A DNA stretch of 64,000 bases from Lentzea albidocapillata. GTDB lineage: Bacteria; Actinomycetota; Actinomycetes; Mycobacteriales; Pseudonocardiaceae. Of the stretch, positions 52,185 to 59,555 are shown one piece after another (the stretch's first letter is position 1; the number at the start of each line of letters is the position of its first letter). Both the position numbers and the translations under genes were made by a program. The stretch is from NCBI RefSeq assembly GCF_000719115.1, contig NZ_JOEA01000020.1, positions 266,025 through 330,024 on the forward strand, written 5' to 3'. Under the pieces are notes generated by a model. That model searched no databases. It worked only from the letters and a program-made list of their open reading frames with translations, and had not been told where the DNA came from.

Positions 52185-52779
52185 CCACCCAGGCGGCGGC
52201 CTGCGTCCGCCGTTCCATGCCGAGCTTGGAGAGCACGGACGTCACGTAGTTCTTGACGGTCTTCTCCGCGAGGAAGAGCCGTTCACCGATTTGGCGGTTG
52301 GTGAGGCCCTCACCGATGAGTTCGAGCACGCGCTGTTCCTGGTCGGTGAGGCCGACCGGGGCCGGATTGCGCATCCGTTCGAGTACTCGGCTTGTGGTCG
52401 CGGGATCCAGAAGGGACCGTCCAGCTGCGACCTCGCGCACGGCCGTGACGACGTCCTGACCCCGAACCTGCTTGAGCAGATACCCCGACGCCCCGGCCAT
52501 GATCGCGCCGACGAGCGCTTCTTCGTCGTCGAATGCGGTCAGCACGAGGCAACGAATGCCAAGGTCCCGCAACGACCGGCACAGGTCGACGCCGCTGCCG
52601 TCCGGCAACTGGACGTCGACCACCGCCACGTCGGGCGGGGTCTTCCGAGCCCGCGTCACCGCCTCGTCGACGGAACCGGCCTCGGCGATGACCGAGATGT
52701 CCACCTCGTCGTCGAGCATCTCGCGCAGTCCTCTGCGCACAACTTCGTGATCATCAACCAACAGAACGCGCACTGGCAC
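52162..52779 (-). CDS. NarL/DevR-family response regulator
   Basis: A 205-residue regulator. The receiver has VLLVDDHEVVRRGL, the phospho-acceptor Asp in VAVVDVQLPDGSG and a Lys in GYLLKQVRG; the output is a LuxR-type helix-turn-helix, LTDQEQRVLELIGEGLTNRQIGERLFLAEKTVKNYVTSVLSKLG. The start is GTG 52779 or 52773. It faces the kinase tail to tail and the two coding ends overlap by 23 bases, so they are encoded convergently. DevR/DosR relatives bind GGGAC..GTCCC boxes; one lies upstream of cydA. Confidence 0.92.
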   Translation of the reverse strand: MPVRVLLVDDHEVVRRGLREMLDDEVDISVIAEAGSVDEAVTRARKTPPDVAVVDVQLPDGSGVDLCRSLRDLGIRCLVLTAFDDEEALVGAIMAGASGYLLKQVRGQDVVTAVREVAAGRSLLDPATTSRVLERMRNPAPVGLTDQEQRVLELIGEGLTNRQIGERLFLAEKTVKNYVTSVLSKLGMERRTQAAAWVAKRGRTR

Positions 52780-52840
52780 GAATCCACCGTACGTCGAATG
52801 GCTGTTCCTGAGTGTGACTCGAATTGGCACAGTTCTTGTC

Positions 52841-53335
52841 ATGGCAGAAGGCTCGGTACGACCGGTCGAGGAAGCAGATCGCATAGTTGTCGCCCGACTG
52901 GTTCTCGAGCTATGGGGAGCGCACACCTCCGTCGCGCACGGCGAGGTGTTCTTCCCGGCGAGTCTGCCGGGCTTCCTCGTGGAGAAGCAGGGCCAGGTGC
53001 TGGGCCTGCTGACCTACGTGGTGGCGAACCACCAGCTGGAGATCGTCACGATCGACGCACTTCGGCGAGGCCGTGGCGTCGGCACCGCGCTGGTCGACGC
53101 CACGGTCCGCCAGGCGCGCTCGCTCGGATGCAACCGGGTGCGCCTGACGACCACCAACGACAACCTCGACGCGGTCCGCTTCTACCAGCGCCGCGGGTTC
53201 AAGCTGGTGGCGCTGAGACCGGACGCGGTCCGTGAAGCACGCAAGCTCAAGCCCGAGATCCCGGCGGTCGGTGAGTTCGGTATCCCCATCACGGACGAGC
53301 TTGACCTGGAACGATGGGTTGCGCCACGGCAGTAG
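52841..53335 (+). CDS. GNAT-family acetyltransferase
   Basis: A 164-residue GNAT acetyltransferase. The acetyl-CoA-binding motif is RRGRGVGTALVDATV, with NLDAVRFYQRRGFKLV at the C-terminal part, both typical. Substrate is unknown. ATG 52841 gives a normal length; GTG 52814 is an alternative. The stop codon TAG (53333-53335) falls inside the first of four DnaA-box-like sites. It is divergent from the DevR-type gene. Confidence 0.88.
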   Translation: MAEGSVRPVEEADRIVVARLVLELWGAHTSVAHGEVFFPASLPGFLVEKQGQVLGLLTYVVANHQLEIVTIDALRRGRGVGTALVDATVRQARSLGCNRVRLTTTNDNLDAVRFYQRRGFKLVALRPDAVREARKLKPEIPAVGEFGIPITDELDLERWVAPRQ

Positions 53336-53374
53336 TCCACAGGTGTCCACAGCTTTGTCCACAGGTTGTGCACA
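53333..53374. promoter_or_regulatory. Cluster of four DnaA-box-like 9-mers
   Basis: Four sites on one strand: TAGTCCACA (53333), GTGTCCACA (53343), TTGTCCACA (53355, the exact Streptomyces consensus) and TTGTGCACA (53366). Spacing between starts is 10, 12 and 11 bases, near one helical turn each. The cluster fills the convergent gap between the GNAT and macro-domain genes, where no promoter is expected, which favours a DnaA-titration role. Confidence 0.65.
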
Positions 53375-53380
53375 TGGGTC

Positions 53381-53947
53381 TCAGACGTGCAGTGGGTTGA
53401 ACGCCTCGTCCCACGCGGCGGCGACCTGATGGGCGCACGTGGACGGTGCGACGCCTCCCACCCCGGTGCCGAGTCCCGGCATCGCGATGGTGTGGACGGC
53501 GTCGCGCACGAGCGTGCCGTCCTCAAGGCGGCCGGTGAGCCAGAGCATCAGCACGGCCCGTGCGGCGAGATAGGGATGGACGGTGTCGACCGGCAGCCGT
53601 TCGCCGGGCCGGCGCATCGTCGGAGCGCTGATGAGCCACGCCGGCTCGGTCTCGCCGGTCGCCACGATCTGCGCCTCGCCCACCGGGAGCTCACCGCCGT
53701 GCAGCGCGAGGACGGCGCTGCGGACGTTGTTCTCGACCTGGGGGAACGCCGTGGCGTAGACGGCGTCGATGCCACCGCGCATCCAGCCCTGCGAGTTCGC
53801 CGGGCTGACGATGGCCTGCGCGTGGATGTCCAGAACGGACCCGCGGTGCACCCGCACCCCGGCGCGGCCGTCCGCGACGGCGAGCCAGGCGTTCGCCATG
53901 GGTTCGTCGACCGCGCACAACACGAGTTCAGGCGCTAGAGCGGGCAC
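53381..53947 (-). CDS. Macro-domain protein
   Basis: A 188-residue macro domain. The ADP-ribose-binding loop is IVSPANSQGWMRGGIDAVY, and TIAMPGLGTGVGG is the second glycine-rich loop. Such proteins bind or hydrolyse ADP-ribose or its derivatives. I set the start at GTG 53947, giving PALAPELVLCAVDEP; the frame runs to 54073 but overlaps pheA. It is divergent from pheA and ends close to the DnaA-box cluster. Confidence 0.87.
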   Translation of the reverse strand: MPALAPELVLCAVDEPMANAWLAVADGRAGVRVHRGSVLDIHAQAIVSPANSQGWMRGGIDAVYATAFPQVENNVRSAVLALHGGELPVGEAQIVATGETEPAWLISAPTMRRPGERLPVDTVHPYLAARAVLMLWLTGRLEDGTLVRDAVHTIAMPGLGTGVGGVAPSTCAHQVAAAWDEAFNPLHV

Positions 53948-54045
53948 GCCCCAAGCATTCCAGTTCGAACGGTCCCGGCGGAACCCAGGATTGGCCACCG
54001 ACACAGGCGTGATTCGCGCCTCGTCGGCCGCACTACGCTGACTCG

Positions 54046-54936
54046 GTGCCTCGCATTGCGTACTTCGGACCACAGGGGACCTTCACCGAGCAGGCCGCCA
54101 TGCGGTTCGAGGGTGAACTCGTTCCGTTCGAGACGATCCCGCTCGCCGTCGCCGCCGTGCGCGACGGCTCGGCCGACTTCGCGTGCGTGCCGATCGAGAA
54201 CTCCGTCGAGGGCGCCGTGCCGGTGACGCTCGACGTCCTCGTGCGCGACGAGCCGGTCGTCGCCGTGGCCGAGACGGTGCTGGATGTCAGGTTCAGCGTC
54301 CTGGTCCGGCCGGGGACCACCGAGATCCGCACCGTCGCCTCGCACCCGCACGCGCTGGCCCAGGTCCGCGAGTGGATCGCCGCCTCGCTGCCCGGCGCGA
54401 CCTCGATCGCCACGTCCTCGACCGCGGCCGCCGCCGCCGCCGTCGAGCGCGGCGAGTTCGACGCGGCGGTTTCCGCCCCCGTCGCCGTCAACCACTACAA
54501 GCTCGACGAGTACGCCACCGACATCCTGGACGTGCCCGACGCGCGCACGAGGTTCCTGCTGCTACGCCGTCCGGGTCAGCTGCCTGAGCCGACCGGCGCA
54601 GACCGCACGAGCGTCGTCGTGACCACCCCGAACCGCGTCGGTGTGCTGTCCGAACTGCTCACCGAACTGGCGTTGCGTGGCATCAATCTCACCGGCCTCG
54701 AATCGCGCCCCCAGAAGGGCAAACTGGGGACGTACCGCTTCTACATCGACGTCGAGGGGCACATCGCAGAGCCGAGGATCGGTGACGCGCTGGCCGCGCT
54801 GCACCGACACTCGCGCGAGATCCGGTTCCTCGGGTCCTTCCCGAAGGCCGACCACGAGCCCGCAGAGGCTCACAACGCCGAGTTCGCCGCAGCCGCCTCC
54901 TGGGTCGATGCTGTCAGAAAGGGCGAGCGCGGGTGA
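54046..54936 (+). CDS. pheA: Prephenate dehydratase
   Basis: A 296-residue monofunctional prephenate dehydratase, making phenylpyruvate for phenylalanine. It has YFGPQGTFTEQAA, FACVPIENSVEGAV, and a C-terminal ACT domain with GINLTGLESRPQKG, containing the ESRP allosteric phenylalanine-binding motif. The catalytic T-R-F appears in ARTRFLLL. GTG 54046 is the start; the histidine phosphatase gene overlaps the stop by four bases. Feedback inhibition by phenylalanine is expected. Confidence 0.94.
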   Translation: MPRIAYFGPQGTFTEQAAMRFEGELVPFETIPLAVAAVRDGSADFACVPIENSVEGAVPVTLDVLVRDEPVVAVAETVLDVRFSVLVRPGTTEIRTVASHPHALAQVREWIAASLPGATSIATSSTAAAAAAVERGEFDAAVSAPVAVNHYKLDEYATDILDVPDARTRFLLLRRPGQLPEPTGADRTSVVVTTPNRVGVLSELLTELALRGINLTGLESRPQKGKLGTYRFYIDVEGHIAEPRIGDALAALHRHSREIRFLGSFPKADHEPAEAHNAEFAAAASWVDAVRKGERG

Positions 54937-55526
54937 GATTGCTGCTGGTCAGGCACGGTGAGACGGCGTCGAACATCGAACGCAAGCTGGACACGGCGAT
55001 GCCGGGCCCCCCGCTCACCGAACTGGGCCTCAAGCAGGCCCGCGAACTGGCCGACACACTCGCGGGCGAGCACATCACCGCCGTCTACGCGAGCATCGGC
55101 CTGCGCGCCCAGCAGACCGCCGCCCCGACCGCCGAACGCTTCGGCCTGCCCGTCCAGGTCCTGGACGGCATCGAGGAGATCCAGGTCGGTTCGCTCGAAG
55201 GCCGCAACGACACCGAGGCCTACAGGACCTACCTCGACACCGTGATCAAGTGGGCCGAGGGCGCGCTGGACGTGCCGTTCCCCGGCGGCGGCGAGACCGG
55301 GCAGCAGGTGCTGAACCGGTTCCTCGGCGCCATCTCGAGCATCCGGGCCGACGGCACCGTCATGGTCGTGACGCACGGCGGCGCCGGGCGGATGGGCGCG
55401 CTGGCCCTCGCGTCGAACGTGCCGGTGGAGCTGGCCGAGAACCTGCTGCCGAACACCGGGGTCGTGGTGCTGGAGTCCGAGGGCGACGGCTGGGTGTGCC
55501 GGTCCTGGGCTGGCGTCGAGATCTGA
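54933..55526 (+). CDS. Histidine phosphatase (phosphoglycerate mutase-like)
   Basis: A 197-residue histidine-phosphatase protein. LLLVRHGETASNIE is the RHG signature with catalytic His near residue 8; THGGAGRM provides the second His, and Glu in EEIQVGSLEG is the acid. The reaction could be on a small phosphate ester. GTG 54933 overlaps pheA by four bases. An association with phenylalanine synthesis is unproven; co-transcription with pheA is common in actinobacteria as I recall. Confidence 0.9.
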   Translation: MRLLLVRHGETASNIERKLDTAMPGPPLTELGLKQARELADTLAGEHITAVYASIGLRAQQTAAPTAERFGLPVQVLDGIEEIQVGSLEGRNDTEAYRTYLDTVIKWAEGALDVPFPGGGETGQQVLNRFLGAISSIRADGTVMVVTHGGAGRMGALALASNVPVELAENLLPNTGVVVLESEGDGWVCRSWAGVEI

Positions 55527-55553
55527 CCTGGGTCCCCCTTGCGGGGGAGCCGC

Positions 55554-55904
55554 TCAGCCCCAGCCCAGTTCGTGCAGCCTGGCGTCGTCCACCCCGAAGT
55601 GGTGCGCGATCTCGTGCACCACGGTGATGATGACCTCCTCCACCACGTCCTCCTCGGTGTGGCAGATGTCGAGGATCGCCTCGCGGTAGATGAAGATGTG
55701 GTCGGGCAGCGCGCCTCCGTAGTCGGAGTTGCGCTCCGTCAGCGCGATGCCCTGGTAGAGCCCGAGCAGTGACGGCTCCTCGGGGTTGCGGTCCTCGACC
55801 AGCACCACGACGTTGTTCATCGCGTGCATGAAGTCGGGCGGGACCAGGTCCAGGGCCTCTTCGACCAGCTCGTCGAAACGAGCCCTGGTCATCTCGACGG
55901 TCAT
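55554..55904 (-). CDS. Metallopeptidase family protein (zincin-like)
   Basis: A 116-residue putative zinc metallopeptidase. The HExxH motif is in VVHEIAHHFGVDD, with an Asp after it that could be the third ligand, and a typical conserved FDELVEEALDLVP at the start, as in the zincin_1 (PF06262) family. It has no signal peptide. ATG 55904 overlaps the stop of the septum-formation gene (55901), so the two are translationally coupled. Substrate is unknown. Confidence 0.87.
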   Translation of the reverse strand: MTVEMTRARFDELVEEALDLVPPDFMHAMNNVVVLVEDRNPEEPSLLGLYQGIALTERNSDYGGALPDHIFIYREAILDICHTEEDVVEEVIITVVHEIAHHFGVDDARLHELGWG

Positions 55905-56989
55905 CGGTTCTCGGTGCTCGACGGAGGCGGGCTGGAGGAGGGCTTGTCGGGCTTGCCGGAGTCCGAGGGCTTGCCGGACTCCGACGGCGACTTGCCCGAC
56001 TCGGAGTGCAGCGGGGCGCCGGTGGGCTCGTCCTGGGGCCTGACCGAGGTCGTCTGCGGCGGGTTCGCGGTGGTCAGCGGCGCGCCGTTGGGGTTGCGGA
56101 CGCTGCCCTCCCACGCCACCAGGTTGGGGCCCTGGGGGACCGCGCCGATCTTGCAGTTGGCCTTGCGGGAGCCGACGGCCCAGCTCTCCTCGGCGCGCGT
56201 GTCCCACGTGACCAGCAGGTTCTTGGCCTTCAGGTCCGCGCCACCGGTGTACTCGGCGGCGATGGCCGCGCACTTCTCGGACATCGCGGCGTCCTGCGCC
56301 TCAATCGCCACGAACGGGCCCTCGGGATGCTGCACGACACCGACGATCTCGAACGCGTGCGGCTTGGCGCACTCGATCGGGTCACCCACCGTGTTGTTCT
56401 CGGCCAGCGCCACGCAGACGCCGGGGTCGTAGACGGAGGACTGGTCCTGGGTCTTCGCGCTACCGAACGACGGCAGGGGAGCGCCGGACGGGGCGGTGAC
56501 CTGCAGACCGCACCTGAGCTGGCGATAGCCGCTCGACCAGCGGCCCTCGTCCGGGTTCAGGGTGCTGACGCCGTACTTGCCCTTGGGGTCGAGCTTGCCG
56601 CCCATGTAGGTGGTCGACGCCTGGGCGCAGTTGTCCTGCGCGATCTTCTCCCAGGCCTCGGCGTTCGGGAACGGCGCTTCCTTCGGGTACGCGGCGGTGA
56701 TGTCGGCCGTGCCGGTGACCTCGAACTTGTGCGTGGCCGAGCAGTCGACCTTCTGCGCGTCCGACAGGTCGGCCTTCTCCCAGTTCAGGCACTCGCCCAC
56801 GGCGGCCTCGTACGCGGCGTTGACGAGCTCGCGTTTGGTGCTGAGCGGGCCTCCTGCCAGCACGGACGTGAACGTGGACAACATCAGCAAGCCGAAAGCG
56901 CCCACGAATGCACCGGCCATCACAAGCCGCGTGTCGCGGATGTGACCGGATCGACTCAACCAACCGGCGCTCGGAGACATCTCATCCAT
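55901..56989 (-). CDS. Septum formation family membrane protein
   Basis: A 362-residue protein with a short cytoplasmic N-terminus, one membrane helix (about residues 23-45, LVMAGAFVGAFGLLML) and an extracytoplasmic part with two septum-formation repeats, each having cysteines (GECLNW, DCSATHKFEVTG; GVCVAL, ECAKPHAFEIVG). The C-terminus is a Ser/Pro/Lys-rich tail with ESGKSPSESGKPSDSGK repeats. The ATG at 56989 is the start; the frame extends to 57058. The Septum_form family is named for a role in cell division, but the mechanism is unknown. Confidence 0.85.
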   Translation of the reverse strand: MDEMSPSAGWLSRSGHIRDTRLVMAGAFVGAFGLLMLSTFTSVLAGGPLSTKRELVNAAYEAAVGECLNWEKADLSDAQKVDCSATHKFEVTGTADITAAYPKEAPFPNAEAWEKIAQDNCAQASTTYMGGKLDPKGKYGVSTLNPDEGRWSSGYRQLRCGLQVTAPSGAPLPSFGSAKTQDQSSVYDPGVCVALAENNTVGDPIECAKPHAFEIVGVVQHPEGPFVAIEAQDAAMSEKCAAIAAEYTGGADLKAKNLLVTWDTRAEESWAVGSRKANCKIGAVPQGPNLVAWEGSVRNPNGAPLTTANPPQTTSVRPQDEPTGAPLHSESGKSPSESGKPSDSGKPDKPSSSPPPSSTENR

Positions 56990-57112
56990 GATGCCCGTGC
57001 CGTGTGAGACGGCTGTGCGCCGGGTTGGGTCGAGTGTTGCTATTAGGACACTCGTCACTCAATTGGCCCTGATTCAGCCGTCTCGCTAGGTACCTTGCCC
57101 GCGGGAGTGGTG

Positions 57113-57784
57113 ATGACTGACAACAACCTGCCAGGACCTGGCCAGCCGACGCCCCAGCCTGGGTCGCCGTCGGGACAGCCCGGCCAGCCGCAACAGCCCG
57201 GCCAGCCACAGCAGCGGCCGCCGTACCGGCCTGCGCCGCAGCAGGCCGGCCCGAACCAGCCGTCCGCCAGGGGCAACGTGCGCCAGCAGCAGGCCGGCGT
57301 GACCAAGCCGCGCCAGGCCACGGTCGCCGAGCAACGCGCTCGTGCCGCCGCGCTGAAGGCGCAGCAGGAGCGGTTCGCCGCCGAGTCCGCCGCGTTCGAG
57401 AAGAAGCGCAAGACGCGCAAACGCCTGCTCATCGGCGGTGGCGTCACCGTCGGCGTGGTCGCGCTGGTCGCGATCTGGTACGCGGCCGCCAGCCCGAAGA
57501 ACGTCAGGGCGCAGTGCACCGACTCGAACAATGTGATCGTCGACGACGACTACTGCGACGAGTCGTACTACCGCAGTCACGGCGGGTACAGCAGCGGTGG
57601 CTTCATTTACATCGGTGGCACCTCGTACCGCTACAACTACGGCGGCACGGGCTCCGTCGGCCAGAAGGCGGTCGGCGGTAGCTACACGGTCCCGAAGGGC
57701 GCGAACGTCACGACGAAGTCGGGCACGACCGTCCAGCGCGGCGGCTTCGGCGTCAGCAGTGGCTCCTCCGGCAGCGGAGGCTGA
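57113..57784 (+). CDS. Membrane protein with Gln/Pro-rich N-terminus and Gly/Tyr-rich tail
   Basis: A 223-residue protein. The first 60 residues are Pro/Gln/Gly-rich (SGQPGQPQQPGQPQQRPP), then comes a charged coiled helix (AEQRARAAALKAQQERFAAE), one membrane helix (about 102-122, LLIGGGVTVGVVALVAIWYAA) and an external domain with CTDSNN, DDDYCDESYYRS and a Gly/Ser/Tyr-rich end. The position, ahead of an ATP-grasp and a DUF350 gene, is like that of YgiB/YjfM (DUF1190) in E. coli, and the Cys/Tyr/Gly character is similar; homology is a guess. ATG 57113 follows GGGAGTGGTG. Confidence 0.75.
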   Translation: MTDNNLPGPGQPTPQPGSPSGQPGQPQQPGQPQQRPPYRPAPQQAGPNQPSARGNVRQQQAGVTKPRQATVAEQRARAAALKAQQERFAAESAAFEKKRKTRKRLLIGGGVTVGVVALVAIWYAAASPKNVRAQCTDSNNVIVDDDYCDESYYRSHGGYSSGGFIYIGGTSYRYNYGGTGSVGQKAVGGSYTVPKGANVTTKSGTTVQRGGFGVSSGSSGSGG

Positions 57785-57790
57785 GCACAG

Positions 57791-58954
57791 TTGCGTCGTG
57801 AAACCTCACAGCCGCGGCCGAACTGGCAGCGGACGGTCTCGGACCAGGGGTTGGTGTTCGGCTCGCCCGCGAAGTACGCGAACGGCACCGACCGTCCGTA
57901 CTGGGACGAGTCGGTGCACTACGTGTTCGAGATGAGCGAGGTCCTCTCGCTCGAAGCCGATGTCGAACTGCTCCACTCCATGTGCCTCGACGCGGTCGAC
58001 AACGTGGTGCTCACCGAGCGGTACCGCGACTTCGGCATTCCCGAGTGGGTGTGGCCGCACATCGCCGAGTCGTGGCGCCGCCGTGACCCGCACGTCTACG
58101 GGCGCTTCGACCTGCGCTACGACGGCTCGGGCCCCGCGAAGCTGCTCGAGTACAACGCCGACACCCCCACGTCGCTGCTGGAAGCCGCGTACGTCCAGTG
58201 GTACTGGAAGGAAGACGTCTTCCCGGACGGCGACCAGTGGAACTCGCTGCACGAGCGCCTGGTCGAGCAGTGGAAGGAGATCGGCGCCAAGCTGCCCTCC
58301 AGCGAACTGCACTTCACCTGGTCGGGCGCCGACCCGTCCGGCGAGGACCACCTCACGATCGCCTGCCTGCAGGAGACCGCCGCCGAAGCGGGCCTGAACA
58401 CCGTCGGCCTCGCGATCGAGGAGGTCGGCTGGGACACGTTGCTCAACCGCTTCGTCGACCTCGAAGAGTCCCCGATGGGCACGGTCTTCAAGCTCTACCC
58501 GTGGGAGTGGGTGGTCGAGGAGCAGTTCGGCCGCCACGCCGTCGAGTCGCTGCCCGGCACGCTGTGGGTCGAGCCGCTGTGGAAGATGCTGCTCTCCAAC
58601 AAGGCGCTGCTCGCGATCCTGTGGGAGATGTACCCGGGCCACCCGAACCTGCTTCCCGCCTACCTGAACGACCCCGGCATGCTCACCGAGTACGTGCGCA
58701 AGCCGCTGCTCGGCCGCGAGGGGTCGAACATCCAGATCGTCGCGCCGGGCTACGAGACGCAGACCGGTGGCGTGTACGGCAAAGAAGGCTTCGTGTACCA
58801 GCTGTTCGATCCGCTTCCGGAGTTCGACGGCTACCGCCCCGCGTTGGGTGCCTGGGTCGTCGGCGACACGTCGGCAGGCCTCGGCATCCGGGAAACGGTC
58901 GGTCTGGTGACCGACGATGGCGCGGCGTTCGTGCCGCATCGAATTGTTGAGTAA
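57791..58954 (+). CDS. Glutathionylspermidine-synthase-family ATP-grasp ligase
   Basis: A 387-residue ATP-grasp enzyme of the GSP_synth family (YgiC/YjfC-like). Motifs include YGRFDLRYDG, LLEYNADTPTSLLEA, FTWSGADPSGEDHLTI, LYPWEWVVEEQFG and PGYETQTGGVYGKEGFVYQ. It probably forms an amide bond between a carboxylate and an amine, but actinomycetes lack glutathione and no amidase domain is present, so the true substrates are unknown. TTG 57791 is the start. It is between a membrane protein and DUF350. Confidence 0.88.
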   Translation: MRRETSQPRPNWQRTVSDQGLVFGSPAKYANGTDRPYWDESVHYVFEMSEVLSLEADVELLHSMCLDAVDNVVLTERYRDFGIPEWVWPHIAESWRRRDPHVYGRFDLRYDGSGPAKLLEYNADTPTSLLEAAYVQWYWKEDVFPDGDQWNSLHERLVEQWKEIGAKLPSSELHFTWSGADPSGEDHLTIACLQETAAEAGLNTVGLAIEEVGWDTLLNRFVDLEESPMGTVFKLYPWEWVVEEQFGRHAVESLPGTLWVEPLWKMLLSNKALLAILWEMYPGHPNLLPAYLNDPGMLTEYVRKPLLGREGSNIQIVAPGYETQTGGVYGKEGFVYQLFDPLPEFDGYRPALGAWVVGDTSAGLGIRETVGLVTDDGAAFVPHRIVE

Positions 58955-58975
58955 GACTCCGAAAGGGAACAGGTA

Positions 58976-59431
58976 ATGGACTACACGACGCTCGCGTTGG
59001 ACCCCGGCTTCGGCTCGGCCATCGGCCGGGGCATCGGCGCGATCGCGCTGTACGCCGTCGTCGGTCTGGTCCTCATGGTGTTCGGCTTCTACGCGATCGA
59101 CTGGACGACGCCGGGCAAGCTGTCGATCCTGGTCCGCAACGGCGCACCGAACGCCGTGATCGTCACCGCTTCCGGCCTCGTGTCGATGGCGTTCATCGTC
59201 GTCGTCGCCATCCTGAGCGCGGTCGGCAAGCTCGACGAGGGCCTGCTCACGTCGCTGATCTACGGCATCGTCGGCATCGTCGTGCAGGTCGCGGCCGTGC
59301 GGCTGCTGGAGTGGGTGACCCGCCTCGACATCGGCTCGATCATCGAGTCGGACAAGTTCGCGCCGGCTTCTGTCGTCGTCGCGGCGGCACACGTCGCCCT
59401 CGGCCTCGTGGTGGCGTTCGCGATCTACTAG
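58976..59431 (+). CDS. DUF350 membrane protein
   Basis: A 151-residue DUF350 protein with four transmembrane helices in two repeats (IGAIALYAVVGLVLMVFGFY, TASGLVSMAFIVVVAILSAV, then GIVGIVVQVAAVRLLEW and VVVAAAHVALGLVVAFAIY). YjfL of E. coli is the relative, encoded with YjfC. ATG 58976 follows AAAGGGAACAGG. The terminator at 59447 ends this three-gene operon. Confidence 0.9.
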   Translation: MDYTTLALDPGFGSAIGRGIGAIALYAVVGLVLMVFGFYAIDWTTPGKLSILVRNGAPNAVIVTASGLVSMAFIVVVAILSAVGKLDEGLLTSLIYGIVGIVVQVAAVRLLEWVTRLDIGSIIESDKFAPASVVVAAAHVALGLVVAFAIY

Positions 59432-59446
59432 GCCGTTCGGCTGTCT

Positions 59447-59481
59447 GGGACCCGGCGCCGCGTGTGGCGCCGGGTCCCTTT
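59447..59481 (+). terminator. Rho-independent terminator
   Basis: Perfect 13-base stem GGGACCCGGCGCC / GGCGCCGGGTCCC (59447-59459 and 59466-59478) with a six-base loop and a short T tail, closing the three-gene operon. Confidence 0.88.
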
Positions 59482-59555
59482 CGTTGTGAAGCGTGACCAC
59501 GGGTCCACATTTGGTGCATCCTCCTAACTCGAAGGGGTGGCGTTGGGGGGATGTA

